From contig NZ_CP047935.1 in NCBI RefSeq assembly GCF_014279995.1, positions 1,385,494-1,449,493 of the forward strand: a stretch of 64,000 bases of DNA, written 5' to 3'. A program made the translations under genes and the position numbers. A model generated the notes under the pieces. The model was not told the origin of the DNA. It searched no databases and saw only the letters and a list, made by a program, of their open reading frames with translations. Each line of letters opens with the position of its first letter. Within the stretch, counting starts at the first letter, position 1. The DNA is from Synechococcus sp. BIOS-E4-1. Lineage in GTDB: Bacteria > Cyanobacteriota > Cyanobacteriia > PCC-6307 > Cyanobiaceae. Positions 41,901 through 51,406 of this stretch are shown piece by piece.

Positions 41901-43280
41901 ATGGCCATGGCTGCATTGTCGATTCTTTGGCCTGTCATCTCCGCTGCTCTGGGCGGCTTCCTTTTCGGGTACGCCGAGGTCATTGTCAATGGAGCAGCAG
42001 ATCCGCTTCGCGTCAGCTTGGGTTTGACTCCGGCGCATCTGGGCCTTGTTGTTGCGGCTGCTCCGATAGGAGCTGTGCTCACGGTTCTGTTCAGTACCCG
42101 AATGACAGCTTCCATCGGCAGGGTGCCGGGAATGCAGTTGGCAGCGTTGGCCTTCATGGGCTCCTTCATCGGCTCAGCGCTCAGCAGCGCGATGCCCTCA
42201 CTGTTTCTGTGGCGACTGCTCGGTGGGATCGGCATTGGCCTCGCCAGCGTTGTGGTTCCGGCCTATCTCACTGAAATTGCTCCAGCCAGCATGCGTGGCC
42301 GGATCGGCAGTGTCATGTATTGCGCCATTGGACTGGGGATTCTGCTCGCCCTGGTGTTCGAGGCGTTGCTCGCTCTTGCTGTGCCTGGTGCTGAGCCTGT
42401 CCAGCGTCTCGGATCGATGGAACTCTGGCGCTGGATGCTGTTCTCCGGAGCACTGCTTTATCTGCTTCTGCTGCCACGGGTTCCGGAGAGTCCACGGGTG
42501 TTGGTGCGTGAAGGTCGGCTTGAGCAGGCTCGCAGGGTGTTCAGTGTTTGCGGTGTCTCTGATCCTCACCGTCTGGTGCTGCAGGTTCAGAATTCATTGG
42601 CGGTGAAAGTGAAAGGTTCTCAGCAAACAGATGCCATTGGCCTCTGACAGGTCCTTGCTTTACCGGTTGTCTGGAGTGGAATCGTTCTGGCCTGTTCTCA
42701 GCAATTCAATGGCATCAATGCCGTTTTTTATTACTCAACTCTGATCTGGCGATCGATTGGTTTTTCGCCAGAAGTCAGTCTCGGATGGAGTGTGGTGACA
42801 GCAGCCGACAATCTGCTTGCCACATTCATCACGATGTTGCTTGTGGATCGACTGGGCTGCAAACAGCTCCTTCTGATCGGTTCCGCCGGGATGACCTTGA
42901 GCCTGCTGGCATTGTCCATCGGGCTCAGAGGTCTTGGGATGCCGCAGGGTCCTGATTCGCTCTGCGTTTCTTCAACTGTTGTGGTGATGATTGCGGTGAA
43001 TTTGTTTGTGTTCTCATTCGGCTGTTCCTGGGGTCCCGTGCTCTGGATTCTGCTTGGTGAGTTGTTCAGCAACCGCATTCGTGAAAAAGCCCTCGGTGTT
43101 TCTGTCACTGCCAAATGGTTGGCCACGATTCTGATTTCCCTGAGCTTTCCTCTTTGGCTCAAGCATGCAGGACCATCGCTTCCATTCGCCTGCTTTGCTG
43201 TGTTCAGCTTGATCTCGTTCATTTATGTCCTGTTTGCGCTGCGAGAAAACCGCGGTCGCGAACTTGAACAGATGGGTTGA
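41901..43280 (+). pseudogene. sugar-type MFS transporter interrupted by one in-frame TGA
   Basis: The two halves are in the same frame, 459 codons in all, with a single TGA at 42645-42647. The N half has six membrane segments with PAYLTEIAPASMRGRIG, the loop signature of the sugar porter family, and PESPRVLVREGRLEQARRVF. The C half resumes directly after the stop (QVLALPVVWSGIVLACSQQF then NGINAVFYYSTLIW), the classic QQFxGIN motif, and ends with RENRGRELEQM. One change (for example CGA to TGA) accounts for the break. Sequencing error is an alternative. Confidence 0.85.
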
Positions 43281-43364
43281 TCATTTTCGACAGATCAGTT
43301 TCTTTGCAGTTCAGTTGTTGCGGTTTGTTCCGCAACTGTTGTTCCGTGCAACGCGGACTTCTGA

Positions 43365-43733
43365 GTGCACCATTTTGAGAACACGCTTGGCCTGAGTCGT
43401 CAGGATGTCTTGAGCTGTTGTTGTTCAGTGCATCGTTTTTTCATCGCTCTCGCTGCTGCTTCCTGTCTTTTGCATTCTCCGGTGATGGCTATTCCGGCCA
43501 TGGATGATCTGGAACTCAGATTGCAGGGTGAAGCCAAGGGATGGCTTGATGCCACTTGCACCTACTACGGATTGGGGTGGATCACTGCCGATCAGGGAAG
43601 GAAGGCTCTGAAGCGTCTGATGCTGCTGCTGACGGCGCACTACCTCGATTCAGAAGAAACAGAGCGGGCAAAATCCGCTGCACTCTCGAGAGACCCGCAA
43701 TGCATAACCATCTGGCCGGAGTCGCCTCAATGA
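43365..43733 (+). CDS. secreted hypothetical protein
   Basis: A frame of 122 codons from GTG. A signal peptide (VHRFFIALAAASCLLHSPVM, cleavage near AIPA) is internal, so the true start may lie farther in. The mature part, about 80 residues, has CTYYGLGWITADQGRKALKR and a second Cys in RDPQCITIW. A compact helical secreted protein; no family was recognised. Confidence 0.55.
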   Translation: MHHFENTLGLSRQDVLSCCCSVHRFFIALAAASCLLHSPVMAIPAMDDLELRLQGEAKGWLDATCTYYGLGWITADQGRKALKRLMLLLTAHYLDSEETERAKSAALSRDPQCITIWPESPQ

Positions 43734-43746
43734 TGTCCGCTCAGTC

Positions 43747-44652
43747 TCAATCCAGCTTCACGCCCACCTGCATCGAGATGCTGTTGTTCACTTTCGGACT
43801 GCGCAGTTCGTTGTAGATCGTCTGACCGTTCAGGGATGTGAACAGGCGCTGATTGTTCATGGGGAAAACCTTCAACGCGATGGAAAAGATGTTGTTGGTT
43901 GAGATCCCGTTGACGTAAGCCCCGGTATAGGTGTTGGTCAGCGTGAGACTGGCGGCTGAGCTGGGCTTCCACTCCAGCTCAGCTCTGGCCGTTGATGCTG
44001 CGAATGTCTCGCCGCAGACCGGATCTGCGAGGCAGCCATCTCCTCCCCAGATCGTCTCGATCGAGGGACCGAGGGACACGGTGAGTCGTGTTTTTGGAGT
44101 CTTGATCAGGTCGTAGCCAAGACCAATCGAGCTTTCAAAAACATCGGTACCGGTGAAGTTCAGTGTGTCGTAATTGAAGCGCGCACCTGCATAGGCGTGC
44201 AGGCGGCTGTTCAGGTTGCGGATGTAGCGCAGCTCGGCATCGCCCTCATTTGTGTCTGTTGTATTGCCGCTCTCTCCCTCGTCACGGGACACCTCGTATT
44301 GGGCACTCACTTTCAACGACACCTTGTCGGCGCCTGCGCTGTAGCTGGTGTCGAGCTGCGCTGTTCCCCCGGCGGAGAGATCGTTGTCGGTGTTGGATCC
44401 CGTGATTCCGCTGGAAAGACTCAGCTTCCATGGTTTCGGCTTGGGTTCGGGCATCAGCGCCGTTTTCGGAATGCTCAACCGTCCCAGCACCGGGTGCTGC
44501 AGCACCGTTGTGGTGTCTGTGCTTTCGGATGGGATGAGTTCTCCGTGCAGGGTGTCGCCGTTGCTCAGCTTGAGGGTGACCTGCTCGGCGAAAGTCGCTT
44601 GGGCTCCCAGCAGGACAAGCCCCGCAGTCATGATCGGGATTCGCCGCAACAC
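43747..44652 (-). CDS. DUF481 domain-containing outer-membrane protein
   Basis: A 301-residue protein with a Sec signal peptide (MTAGLVLLGAQATFA), a short N-terminal domain VTLKLSNGDTLHGELIPSES, then a beta-barrel domain of about 12 strands with the DUF481 pattern (KVSAQYEVSRDEGESGNTTD, RYIRNLNSRLHAYAGARFNY, GLGYDLIKTPKTRLTVSLGP). DUF481 barrels are probably outer-membrane proteins of unknown substrate. The gene ends near the end of the opposing secreted-protein gene. Confidence 0.85.
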   Translation of the reverse strand: MLRRIPIMTAGLVLLGAQATFAEQVTLKLSNGDTLHGELIPSESTDTTTVLQHPVLGRLSIPKTALMPEPKPKPWKLSLSSGITGSNTDNDLSAGGTAQLDTSYSAGADKVSLKVSAQYEVSRDEGESGNTTDTNEGDAELRYIRNLNSRLHAYAGARFNYDTLNFTGTDVFESSIGLGYDLIKTPKTRLTVSLGPSIETIWGGDGCLADPVCGETFAASTARAELEWKPSSAASLTLTNTYTGAYVNGISTNNIFSIALKVFPMNNQRLFTSLNGQTIYNELRSPKVNNSISMQVGVKLD

Positions 44653-44705
44653 AACCCTTTCGTCTCTAAAGGCCAGATTTTTTCATACAACCCCGTGTCT
44701 GCTGT

Positions 44706-45980
44706 TCAGGTCTTGACCACCGGCACGTCACTCAGGCGTGTGGTGGCTGCCCGGCCCAGGCGTTCCCGTCGCATGGACCAGCTGGAATGCAGGCCGCAGG
44801 CTGCCCACTGCACGGTGCCTCGTCCATAGCGGCGGTTGAGGCCATCAATGGTGTTCATCAGGGTGTCCCGCCGTTGCAGGTTCGCTGCACTGCACGGCAC
44901 CAGCAAGTGGTGCTGCAGTTGCTCCGTGTCCTGCAGATGCTCCATCAGGACGCCGGCCTTGGCGAGCTGACGGTTTGGCTGAAAGATCCGTTCCACCAGT
45001 GGTAACGCTGCGTTCAGCAGCGTCTGGGTGTCGTTGCTGGGGAGGTCCAGCTGGGTGCTGGCGCTGCGGCTGTAGAAGGCTGGCACGAATGGGCTGGTGC
45101 GGGTGTAAACGCTCAGGGATGCGGCGCGTTGCTGCTGTTTGCGCAGCTTTTCCGCGGCGCGCACCACGTAGGTCGCCACGGCTTCTCTCAGCTCCACCAG
45201 GGACGTGATCGGTCGACTGAAACTTCTGCTGACACAGGTTTCCTGTTTCGGGGATGGGGCCAGGTCGAGGGGGAGACAGGCATGCCCCTGGAGTTCCCTC
45301 TGCAGACGCAGGCCGACCACACCTGCCTTGGCCCGTAGTGGTCCGCTGGCCATGTCCCGCAGTTCCCGGGCGTTGCGCACACCACGCAATCGGCACCAGT
45401 AGGCCAGTTTGCGCCCGATCCCCCACACGTCTTCGATGGCGATCGTTTCCAGCCAGTGGTCCCGATGGCTGCAGTGCCCAAGGTCGAACAGGCCTGCATG
45501 GCCTGCCTCCACCTTGGCCAGACGGTTCGCCAGCTTCGCCTGGCCTTTGCTGGCTCCCAGACCGATGGCGATCGGCAGCCCCAGATTGCGACGGACCAGG
45601 GCACGCAGTTGCCGTCCCCAGGGCCGCAGATCCGCTGCCGCTGGACGACTGATGCGAGCGAATGCTTCATCGATGGAATACACCTCCAGTTCCTCCACCT
45701 GACTTTCCAGGAGGCTCATCAGCCGTTGGCTCATGTCGGCGTAGAGGGCGTAGTTGGAACTGCGCACCACCACTCCGCAGCGTTCCAGCGTCTGCTTGGC
45801 CTTGAAATACGGCGTACCCATGGCAATGCCGAGTGCACGGGCTTCGGCGCTGCGGGCCACGATGCAGCCGTCGTTGTTGGAGAGCACCACCACGGGGCGG
45901 CCGATCAGGGCTGGATCGAGGCTCTGCTCGCAGGAGGCATAGAAGTTGTTGGCGTCGATGAGGGCGGTGACCTGAGCCAT
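44706..45980 (-). CDS. umuC: DNA polymerase V catalytic subunit UmuC
   Basis: A 424-residue Y-family translesion polymerase. The N terminus MAQVTALIDANNFYASCEQS and the motif VYSIDEAFAR carry the catalytic acidic residues (Asp of LIDAN and the Asp-Glu of SIDEA). Thumb and little-finger domains follow, and the C terminus contains a conserved RYGRGTVQWAACGL block seen in UmuC. It bypasses DNA lesions with UmuD-prime after SOS induction. It lies five bases downstream of umuD, under the LexA box at 46464. Confidence 0.96.
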   Translation of the reverse strand: MAQVTALIDANNFYASCEQSLDPALIGRPVVVLSNNDGCIVARSAEARALGIAMGTPYFKAKQTLERCGVVVRSSNYALYADMSQRLMSLLESQVEELEVYSIDEAFARISRPAAADLRPWGRQLRALVRRNLGLPIAIGLGASKGQAKLANRLAKVEAGHAGLFDLGHCSHRDHWLETIAIEDVWGIGRKLAYWCRLRGVRNARELRDMASGPLRAKAGVVGLRLQRELQGHACLPLDLAPSPKQETCVSRSFSRPITSLVELREAVATYVVRAAEKLRKQQQRAASLSVYTRTSPFVPAFYSRSASTQLDLPSNDTQTLLNAALPLVERIFQPNRQLAKAGVLMEHLQDTEQLQHHLLVPCSAANLQRRDTLMNTIDGLNRRYGRGTVQWAACGLHSSWSMRRERLGRAATTRLSDVPVVKT

Positions 45981-45985
45981 GGCGT

Positions 45986-46435
45986 TCAGAGGGGGTGAAT
46001 CACATGGATGGCGACCCCCCAGATCTGCACGTCGTCGCAGGACTGCAGATCGAGAGGTGGATAGCTGGGATTGGCCGCTTCCAGGCGCAGCCGGCCCTGA
46101 TGGCGCATCAGGCGTTTGAGGGTGAAGCCGCCGTCGAGAACGGCCACCACCACTCGTCCGGGACAGGGGTTAAGGCTGCGGTCCACGACCAGAAGGTCGC
46201 CGTCATGAATGCCGGCACCGGTCATGGAGTCTCCGCTGACACGCAGGAAGAAGGTGCTGGTGGGATGACGGATCAATTGGTCGTTGAGGTCGATCCCCAC
46301 GTCCACGTAGTCCTCTGCCGGGGAGGGAAAGCCAGCGGCCACCCGCTCTCCCGCCAGTGGCAGCTGCCTTGGCGTTCGCTGGGGGCGCAGGGGTTGTGGT
46401 GGCTGGAGAAAGGAGCGATCGATCTCCATTGCCAT
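45986..46435 (-). CDS. umuD: SOS mutagenesis protein UmuD (LexA-like autoprotease)
   Basis: A 149-residue S24 family protein. The self-cleavage site is Ala34-Gly35 in VAAGFPSPAEDY, the nucleophile is Ser70 (VSGDSMTGAG) and the general base is Lys107 (GFTLKRLM), all in the usual order. RecA-stimulated cleavage gives UmuD-prime, which joins UmuC as polymerase V. It begins a two-gene operon with umuC. An alternative start two codons in (MEIDRSF) would not matter for function. Confidence 0.95.
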   Translation of the reverse strand: MAMEIDRSFLQPPQPLRPQRTPRQLPLAGERVAAGFPSPAEDYVDVGIDLNDQLIRHPTSTFFLRVSGDSMTGAGIHDGDLLVVDRSLNPCPGRVVVAVLDGGFTLKRLMRHQGRLRLEAANPSYPPLDLQSCDDVQIWGVAIHVIHPL

Positions 46436-46463
46436 GGGGCCAATAAACCAACACGCCTAGAAT

Positions 46464-46477
46464 AGTACAAATGTTCT
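46464..46477. promoter_or_regulatory. cyanobacterial LexA (SOS) box upstream of umuD
   Basis: AGTACAAATGTTCT matches the cyanobacterial LexA consensus RGTAC-N3-DGTWCB at every position. It lies 29-42 bases upstream of the umuD start, so LexA repression and SOS induction of umuDC are expected. Confidence 0.85.
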
Positions 46478-46502
46478 ATAGCGGTTGTTCTGGGTGCGCC
46501 GC

Positions 46503-47195
46503 TCAGATTTGGGCGATGAGATCGGCAAGGCCTGAAGCAATCGCGGACTGGGCCTGGCTGTCGAAATGGATGCCATCCAGGGATGAGGCCGTCGCCACGG
46601 TCTGAACATCGAAAGCGAGCAGCTCCAGTTCATCGGCGAGCTGGAGATAGCGTCTGGCTAATGCCTGGGATTTCGTGTCAGCTCCAGCGAACCCCCAGTT
46701 CAGCGACTGCGCAGTGATCGTCACCAAGGGCGGGGTCATCAGAACAATGCAGGGGGGCTGGTCGGGCCGCTCACGCGGGCCACAGTTGAGCGCGCTGCGG
46801 ATGTCGTGAATCAGGATGCGGGCGCCGTCTGCGATCTGCTCGGCGGACAGGTTGAGATAGTCCTTGCAGTCGTTGCAGCCCAGCGCCAGGATCACAACGT
46901 CGATGGGTTTGTGGCTGTGCAGAGAGGTCATCAGGCCTGAGCGGCCGCTGCAGCTGTACTGCGCGCCATACCTGGCGGCACCGATGGGATCATCGAGCAG
47001 CCAGGTGCGGGAATTGAGGCCGTCCTCAATCGTGCGCCAGGCTTTGCCGGACGCACGCCGGTTCAGCTGTTGCTCCAACTGATTCGGCCAGCGCGTGTCA
47101 TGGGGCAGCCGTCCTCCACCGTCGGGATTGAATCCCCAGGTGTTGGAGTCGCCAAAGCAGAGGACGGTTCTTGCTTCCTGAGCTGATGCTGTCAT
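46503..47195 (-). CDS. SGNH/GDSL hydrolase family protein
   Basis: A 230-residue esterase-like protein. The block I motif is CFGDSNTWGF with Ser16, block III is LGCNDCKDYL with the oxyanion Asn, and the C-terminal block V is LDGIHFDSQAQ with catalytic Asp and His. This resembles arylesterases of the GDSL family that hydrolyse small esters. No signal peptide is visible, so cytoplasmic. Substrate unknown. Transcribed away from the next plus-strand gene. Confidence 0.88.
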   Translation of the reverse strand: MTASAQEARTVLCFGDSNTWGFNPDGGGRLPHDTRWPNQLEQQLNRRASGKAWRTIEDGLNSRTWLLDDPIGAARYGAQYSCSGRSGLMTSLHSHKPIDVVILALGCNDCKDYLNLSAEQIADGARILIHDIRSALNCGPRERPDQPPCIVLMTPPLVTITAQSLNWGFAGADTKSQALARRYLQLADELELLAFDVQTVATASSLDGIHFDSQAQSAIASGLADLIAQI

Positions 47196-47294
47196 GGATG
47201 GCAGGTTGTCTGCGCAAATTCAGTTCAGCCATGATCCGGATTCGGCGCCACTGCGGCCTTGACCGGAGAGGATGCGCTCACTGAGGTTGTCGTG

Positions 47295-47687
47295 ATGACT
47301 GCTGCTCCATATCTCGTTGCCCTCGCCTTGATCGAGCAGGAGGGGAAGAGGGCTCTGCCGCTTGCCGGGCGTTCCCTGAGTGCGCCAACCGCCACGCAGG
47401 AGCAGCCCACCCAGGTGGCCCATTCCCTGGCTCTGGAGCTGCTGCTGCGGCTGTGGCAGCGCAGTGACGATGGACCGTTGCGTCGGGCTTGCGGCGTGGA
47501 GAGTCTGCTGCTGGTGGAATTGCCGATGGAGTGTCTGCCGGAGGATCTCCCCAGGCTCAAAGCTGACTGGCTCAACAGTGGCGACACCGAGGCGTTTCAG
47601 GCGAGTCTTCAAGCCATCTGTGGGCGTGCCTGGACCATGAGCATCGCCAAGTTCGAGCCTGTGGCGCTCAGCGCCTGGCCGGCCTGA
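47295..47687 (+). CDS. hypothetical protein
   Basis: A 130-residue protein from the ATG at 47295 (MTAAPYLVALALIEQEGKRA); an upstream start would add MTGEDALTEVVV. The sequence is acidic and helical, LLLRLWQRSDDGPLRRACGV and LPEDLPRLKADWLNSGDTEA. No family was recognised. It is followed by the MFS gene after three bases, so they are probably one operon. Confidence 0.65.
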   Translation: MTAAPYLVALALIEQEGKRALPLAGRSLSAPTATQEQPTQVAHSLALELLLRLWQRSDDGPLRRACGVESLLLVELPMECLPEDLPRLKADWLNSGDTEAFQASLQAICGRAWTMSIAKFEPVALSAWPA

Positions 47688-47690
47688 TCA

Positions 47691-48935
47691 GTGGTGATGT
47701 CGCCGTCCGCTGCAGGCTCACTAGAGCCATTTCAGCCACAAGAACCTCATCGACTCAGGGTGCTGGCAGGCGCATGCGGACTGGGCATCGGTCTGGGATT
47801 GATCCGATCCGACTTCGGCGTGATCGGCCGGGAAATGGTGGTGCAGGAATGGATGTCTCAGGCCGATCTCGGCGAACTCGCCGCACTCAACATGGTGGGT
47901 TACCTGTTGGGCTGTGTGCATCAGGCGCAACTGAAGGGCAAAGCCCAGTTGCTGCGCAGCCTGCGGCTGGCATTGGTTGTCGGAGTGCTTTGCCTCTGGT
48001 TGGGGGCTGTGCCGAGTGGCCAACTCGGTGAGGGTGGTCTGAGGGTGTTGGCCGGCTGGGGCGCTGGACATCTGATGAGCGGTCTGCCAGGCCTGGCTCT
48101 CGCGGGCGTTCCCGCTCGTCATCAACGCCAGGCGGTCGCCACGGTGTTGGGAGGTGGTGCACTGGTGGCTCTGCTGGGAGCCAGTGCGGTGGCCTGGTTG
48201 GCTCCGAGTTCGGCTGCAGGCGCTTGGCTAGTGCTGGCTTGCTTCGCCACGGTTTTGTCCCTCCCCACCCTGTGGCTGATCGATCGAGGTCACCGCCGTT
48301 TGCGCGCCAACGAACAGTGCGGAGAAGAACAACAGGTGGCGATTGCTGACAGCGGTGTGCGATCAATTGGCTGGTTTCCGTTGATTGCGCTCACCTGCGC
48401 GTTTGCTCTCACGGGAGCGGCCCAGGTGCCAATGGCGCTGTATGAGCCGATCGTGGCTTCGAGCCGCATCGGAATGGATGCCTCGATGAGCAGTGCCTCC
48501 TTCTCCGCCATGGGACTTGGCGGCCTGATGGCCTCACTGCTGTTGGTGGGTTTGCCCAGGGCCTGGCCAACGGCACTGTTGCTCCCTTTAGTGGCCATGG
48601 TTGGTGGATTGGGGGCCTGGATCTATGCGTTGGCGCGCTCGCCACAACAGCTGCTTTTGTCTGCTTTTTTGATCGGTTGGTGGTCAATCATGACCTCATC
48701 GCTCACGCTCGATCGACTGCCTGACCTGGTGCCGGCCGAGTTGCAGAGACGTTGCTGGGCAACACTCACCACGCTCAATGGCCTCGGTTTTGTGATCTTC
48801 TCGATGGGAACAAGCTCGATGGCCTCGAAGGGCTTGCAGACCTTGCTCTGGCTTGGGGTGGCACTCATGGCATGCGTGCTGTTGGCGCAGTTGTTGCAGA
48901 CCTCTCGCCGATCCGTTTCGAATAGCCAAAGCTGA
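47691..48935 (+). CDS. YbfB/YjiJ-like MFS transporter
   Basis: A 414-residue membrane protein with about twelve hydrophobic segments. The N terminus has GLGIGLGLIRSDFGVIGREM and MSQADLGELAALNMVGYLLG, the start of the YbfB/YjiJ group of the major facilitator superfamily. The second half has ALTGAAQVPMALYEPIVASS. The start may be GTG 47691 or ATG 47697. The substrate is unknown. Confidence 0.8.
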   Translation: MVMSPSAAGSLEPFQPQEPHRLRVLAGACGLGIGLGLIRSDFGVIGREMVVQEWMSQADLGELAALNMVGYLLGCVHQAQLKGKAQLLRSLRLALVVGVLCLWLGAVPSGQLGEGGLRVLAGWGAGHLMSGLPGLALAGVPARHQRQAVATVLGGGALVALLGASAVAWLAPSSAAGAWLVLACFATVLSLPTLWLIDRGHRRLRANEQCGEEQQVAIADSGVRSIGWFPLIALTCAFALTGAAQVPMALYEPIVASSRIGMDASMSSASFSAMGLGGLMASLLLVGLPRAWPTALLLPLVAMVGGLGAWIYALARSPQQLLLSAFLIGWWSIMTSSLTLDRLPDLVPAELQRRCWATLTTLNGLGFVIFSMGTSSMASKGLQTLLWLGVALMACVLLAQLLQTSRRSVSNSQS

Positions 48936-48968
48936 TGAATATGGAAGTCATCGCGCTTGCTCACAGCC

Positions 48969-49628
48969 ATGACGAACGATCGCTGTGTGACCCCCGAACA
49001 GATCATGGGAACGTCTCAACAGAGTGCTAATGGCCACCGAAAAGGGACCACCTCGGCGTTTTTTCTGAATGCGGAATGGGCCCTCCGCAGGCCCTTGCTA
49101 TCGGATCAAGACCGACTGCAGGCTGAAGCCTGCAAACGCATGCTTCGGCGTCAGATGGTCGACATTGTGCGTTCCAACGGCGTTGGTGACCTGTTCGACT
49201 GGCGCGACCAGGACATCGCTGAGATCTGTCTAGAGGAGATGGCCAAGCGCGGCGATGAGCAGGTTCAGGGTTTTGATGCTGACAATCTCGAGGCCCTGGC
49301 CTCAGGTGAGGTGTGCGGATTCACCGGTGAGGATCTGTTGCCGGGTGCTCAGGATTTCGGTGCATCAGCTGAGCAGACCGCTATCAGTGGCCATCGCACC
49401 GACCCTGTGCTGCAGGAGCATCTCAACCGTCAGCGGGGAGTTCGCAAAGGAACCTTCGGTGCTTTTTGCGCGAACTATCGACTGGCCAGGACTCAGCCTG
49501 ATCCGGCGGCGACAGCAGCTGCTGCGATGATGCTTGAGCTGCTGCCTCACGTGCATCAGCTTGGATACCTCAAGTGGTGGGTATGCCGTGATGCCTGGGC
49601 CGAGGCTCTGGTTGCCGTGGGGGCTTGA
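48969..49628 (+). CDS. hypothetical protein
   Basis: A 219-residue soluble protein from the ATG at 48969. A helical N-terminal half (EWALRRPLLSDQDRLQAEAC then KRMLRRQMVDIVRSNGVGDL) and a C-terminal half with LPHVHQLGYLKWWVCRDAWA. No known domain was recognised. It follows the MFS gene by 33 bases and may belong to the same transcript. Confidence 0.6.
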   Translation: MTNDRCVTPEQIMGTSQQSANGHRKGTTSAFFLNAEWALRRPLLSDQDRLQAEACKRMLRRQMVDIVRSNGVGDLFDWRDQDIAEICLEEMAKRGDEQVQGFDADNLEALASGEVCGFTGEDLLPGAQDFGASAEQTAISGHRTDPVLQEHLNRQRGVRKGTFGAFCANYRLARTQPDPAATAAAAMMLELLPHVHQLGYLKWWVCRDAWAEALVAVGA

Positions 49629-49666
49629 ATGCCGTGGCATCTGGGCGTTCGTCCTTGGTTTGGCTG

Positions 49667-50101
49667 TCATGCCCGGTGATAGGGACTGCCCTGAAGGATC
49701 GACTGTGCTCTGTAGAGCTGTTCAAGAAGTAGCAGCCGGGCTAGTTCATGGGGGAACGTCATTGGCGAAAGGCTCAGCTGCCAGCGGGCTGAGCTCTTGA
49801 GTGCATCGGTGAAGCCGTCAGCGCCACCAATCACAAACGCCAGACGCTCAGAACCCAAGTCCCGCAAACGATCAGCGAAGCCCACAGAGGTCAGGGTGAT
49901 GCCCTGCTCCATCAGCAGCACCGGACATTCATCGCTACGCAGGGCCTGACGGATCGCCTCCGCTTCCTTCTCAGGGTTGCTGTCACGCAGTTCGGTGACG
50001 CCCAGGCCAGGCAGCCGTTTGAGGTAGAGCTCCACACCTTCCTGAACCCAGCGCTTGCGCACTTTTCCGACCGCGATGATGCGGCAGCGGGAGATGTTCA
50101 T
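49667..50101 (-). CDS. rlmH: 23S rRNA (pseudouridine-1915-N3)-methyltransferase RlmH
   Basis: A 144-residue SPOUT methyltransferase that methylates pseudouridine 1915 in helix 69 of 23S rRNA using S-adenosylmethionine. The knot motifs are [18 protein letters not shown] and [20 protein letters not shown], with the C terminus [10 protein letters not shown] binding the substrate. It is the last gene of a leftward three-gene operon with the 148-codon hypothetical gene and the pentapeptide gene. Confidence 0.95.
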   Translation of the reverse strand: MNISRCRIIAVGKVRKRWVQEGVELYLKRLPGLGVTELRDSNPEKEAEAIRQALRSDECPVLLMEQGITLTSVGFADRLRDLGSERLAFVIGGADGFTDALKSSARWQLSLSPMTFPHELARLLLLEQLYRAQSILQGSPYHRA

Positions 50102-50113
50102 GGCACTGCGGCT

Positions 50114-50560
50114 TCAGTCCATTTCGTCGTCTTGTTCCTCGAGAAACATCTGCCCGAAAGCCACATACAGACTGTCCTCTTCGCTGCCGGGAATGACATC
50201 ACGGCGTTGAGGCCGGGTGTTTTTACCCTTGCCCGTCGAACGGGTCGGCAAGGCTGACGGGGATGCAGCCGAATCCTGCGTAACGGGAGAAGGGGCATTC
50301 CGCTGCTGGCGTCGTTCACTGTCGACCCGCTCTTCCGCATCACGCAATCTCGCCATCAGATGCTCTGGAACGGTGCCGTCCTGGCTCACCTGCATCAGTT
50401 CATGGAACAGAGCTTTGGGATCCTGTTCAGTTTCCACCTTGTGGCGGGGCCGGCTGTCTTTGGCGGCGCGTTTCGTTTCGGTTGCCGGTGCGGGGATGGC
50501 TTCAGGAAGCTGACGTCCCAGTTGCCTGAGCCGCTCCAGGCTGCGGGGATCGAAGCTCAT
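50114..50560 (-). CDS. conserved hypothetical protein
   Basis: A 148-residue, highly charged protein, MSFDPRSLERLRQLGRQLPE at the N terminus, a disordered Ser/Arg-rich middle and an acidic end SLYVAFGQMFLEEQDDEMD. Its start overlaps the pentapeptide gene's stop (ATGA) and its stop is 12 bases before rlmH. No family was recognised; membership in the operon supports coding. Confidence 0.75.
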   Translation of the reverse strand: MSFDPRSLERLRQLGRQLPEAIPAPATETKRAAKDSRPRHKVETEQDPKALFHELMQVSQDGTVPEHLMARLRDAEERVDSERRQQRNAPSPVTQDSAASPSALPTRSTGKGKNTRPQRRDVIPGSEEDSLYVAFGQMFLEEQDDEMD

Positions 50561-51036
50561 GAGCAGCCAAGGGTGTCGCGGGTTTCGCGGCCTGTCACTG
50601 GATTGGTGCCGTCGGCGGCGGCGCAGAGTGTTTTGAGTGCGTCACCGCGGAAAGGCACGTTGGTGAAATCGGCACCGGTGATCGTCACGTTGATGAAGCG
50701 GGTGTTGAAGGCAAAAGCATCTTCAAGAACGGCGTCCGTGAGGTTGGTGCCATCCAGCACCGCTGAATCCAGCGTTGCCTCGCGCAGGTTGGCTCCTGCG
50801 AGGTTGGCGTCTTGAAGCTTGGCTCCATAGAGGCTGGCGCCCTGAAGGTCGCTGCCAGACAGATCAGCTTCACGCAGGTTGGTGAGGTTGAAGGTCACGC
50901 CCTGCATCTCCCGGTTGGAGAAATCAGCACCGATCAACACCTGTTTGGCGTAATCCATTGCAGCCTCAACCGGCTGAGCAGGCAGACCCACCAGCAGAAG
51001 CAAAGCAAGCAGAGAGGCCAGTAGATGTCGTTGCAT
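50557..51036 (-). CDS. pentapeptide repeat protein, secreted
   Basis: A 159-residue protein from the ATG at 51036 (MQRHLLASLLALLLLVGLPA), a signal peptide cleaved near VEA. It is followed by A(D/N)Lxx pentapeptide repeats: IGADFSN, READLSGSDLQGASLYGAKL, QDANLAGANLREATLDSAVL, DGTNLTDAVLEDAF, which form a right-handed beta-helix. It is probably thylakoid-lumenal or periplasmic. The start at 51060 would add eight residues. First gene of the operon with rlmH. Confidence 0.85.
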   Translation of the reverse strand: MQRHLLASLLALLLLVGLPAQPVEAAMDYAKQVLIGADFSNREMQGVTFNLTNLREADLSGSDLQGASLYGAKLQDANLAGANLREATLDSAVLDGTNLTDAVLEDAFAFNTRFINVTITGADFTNVPFRGDALKTLCAAADGTNPVTGRETRDTLGCS

Positions 51037-51406
51037 CAGCGGATGAAGAACGCTGTTCAAGCCTAGAGCGCGTTGAACTCTGTTTTAAGCGAAACGCTGA
51101 GTGAAGGTGTCGATGAGCTGTTCATGAAGGATTGGCATTCAACTGCAGGCGAAGAATCACATTGCCGAGGTGTCAGGCTTTTTGGTGTCTGGCTTTGTTT
51201 TTGCCGGGAAGACCTTGAACTGTTCTTCTGTCATTGCTTGTCAGCATATTTTTGAATGCATCACTTTTGGCAATCAACCAGTCGGGATCATTCGATCAAG
51301 AGGGCGAGGCAAACTTTAAATGACAGATTCAAAAATATTATTCCAGTCGATCAGGCCAGGTTAAAAACTTTGATACGGGTTCAAAAATTAATGATGTAGC
51401 TGACGT
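51037..51406. other. region without a supported gene
   Basis: About 370 AT-rich bases between two leftward genes. Nothing recognisable; a 60-codon frame at 51073 has no supporting pattern. Confidence 0.45.
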
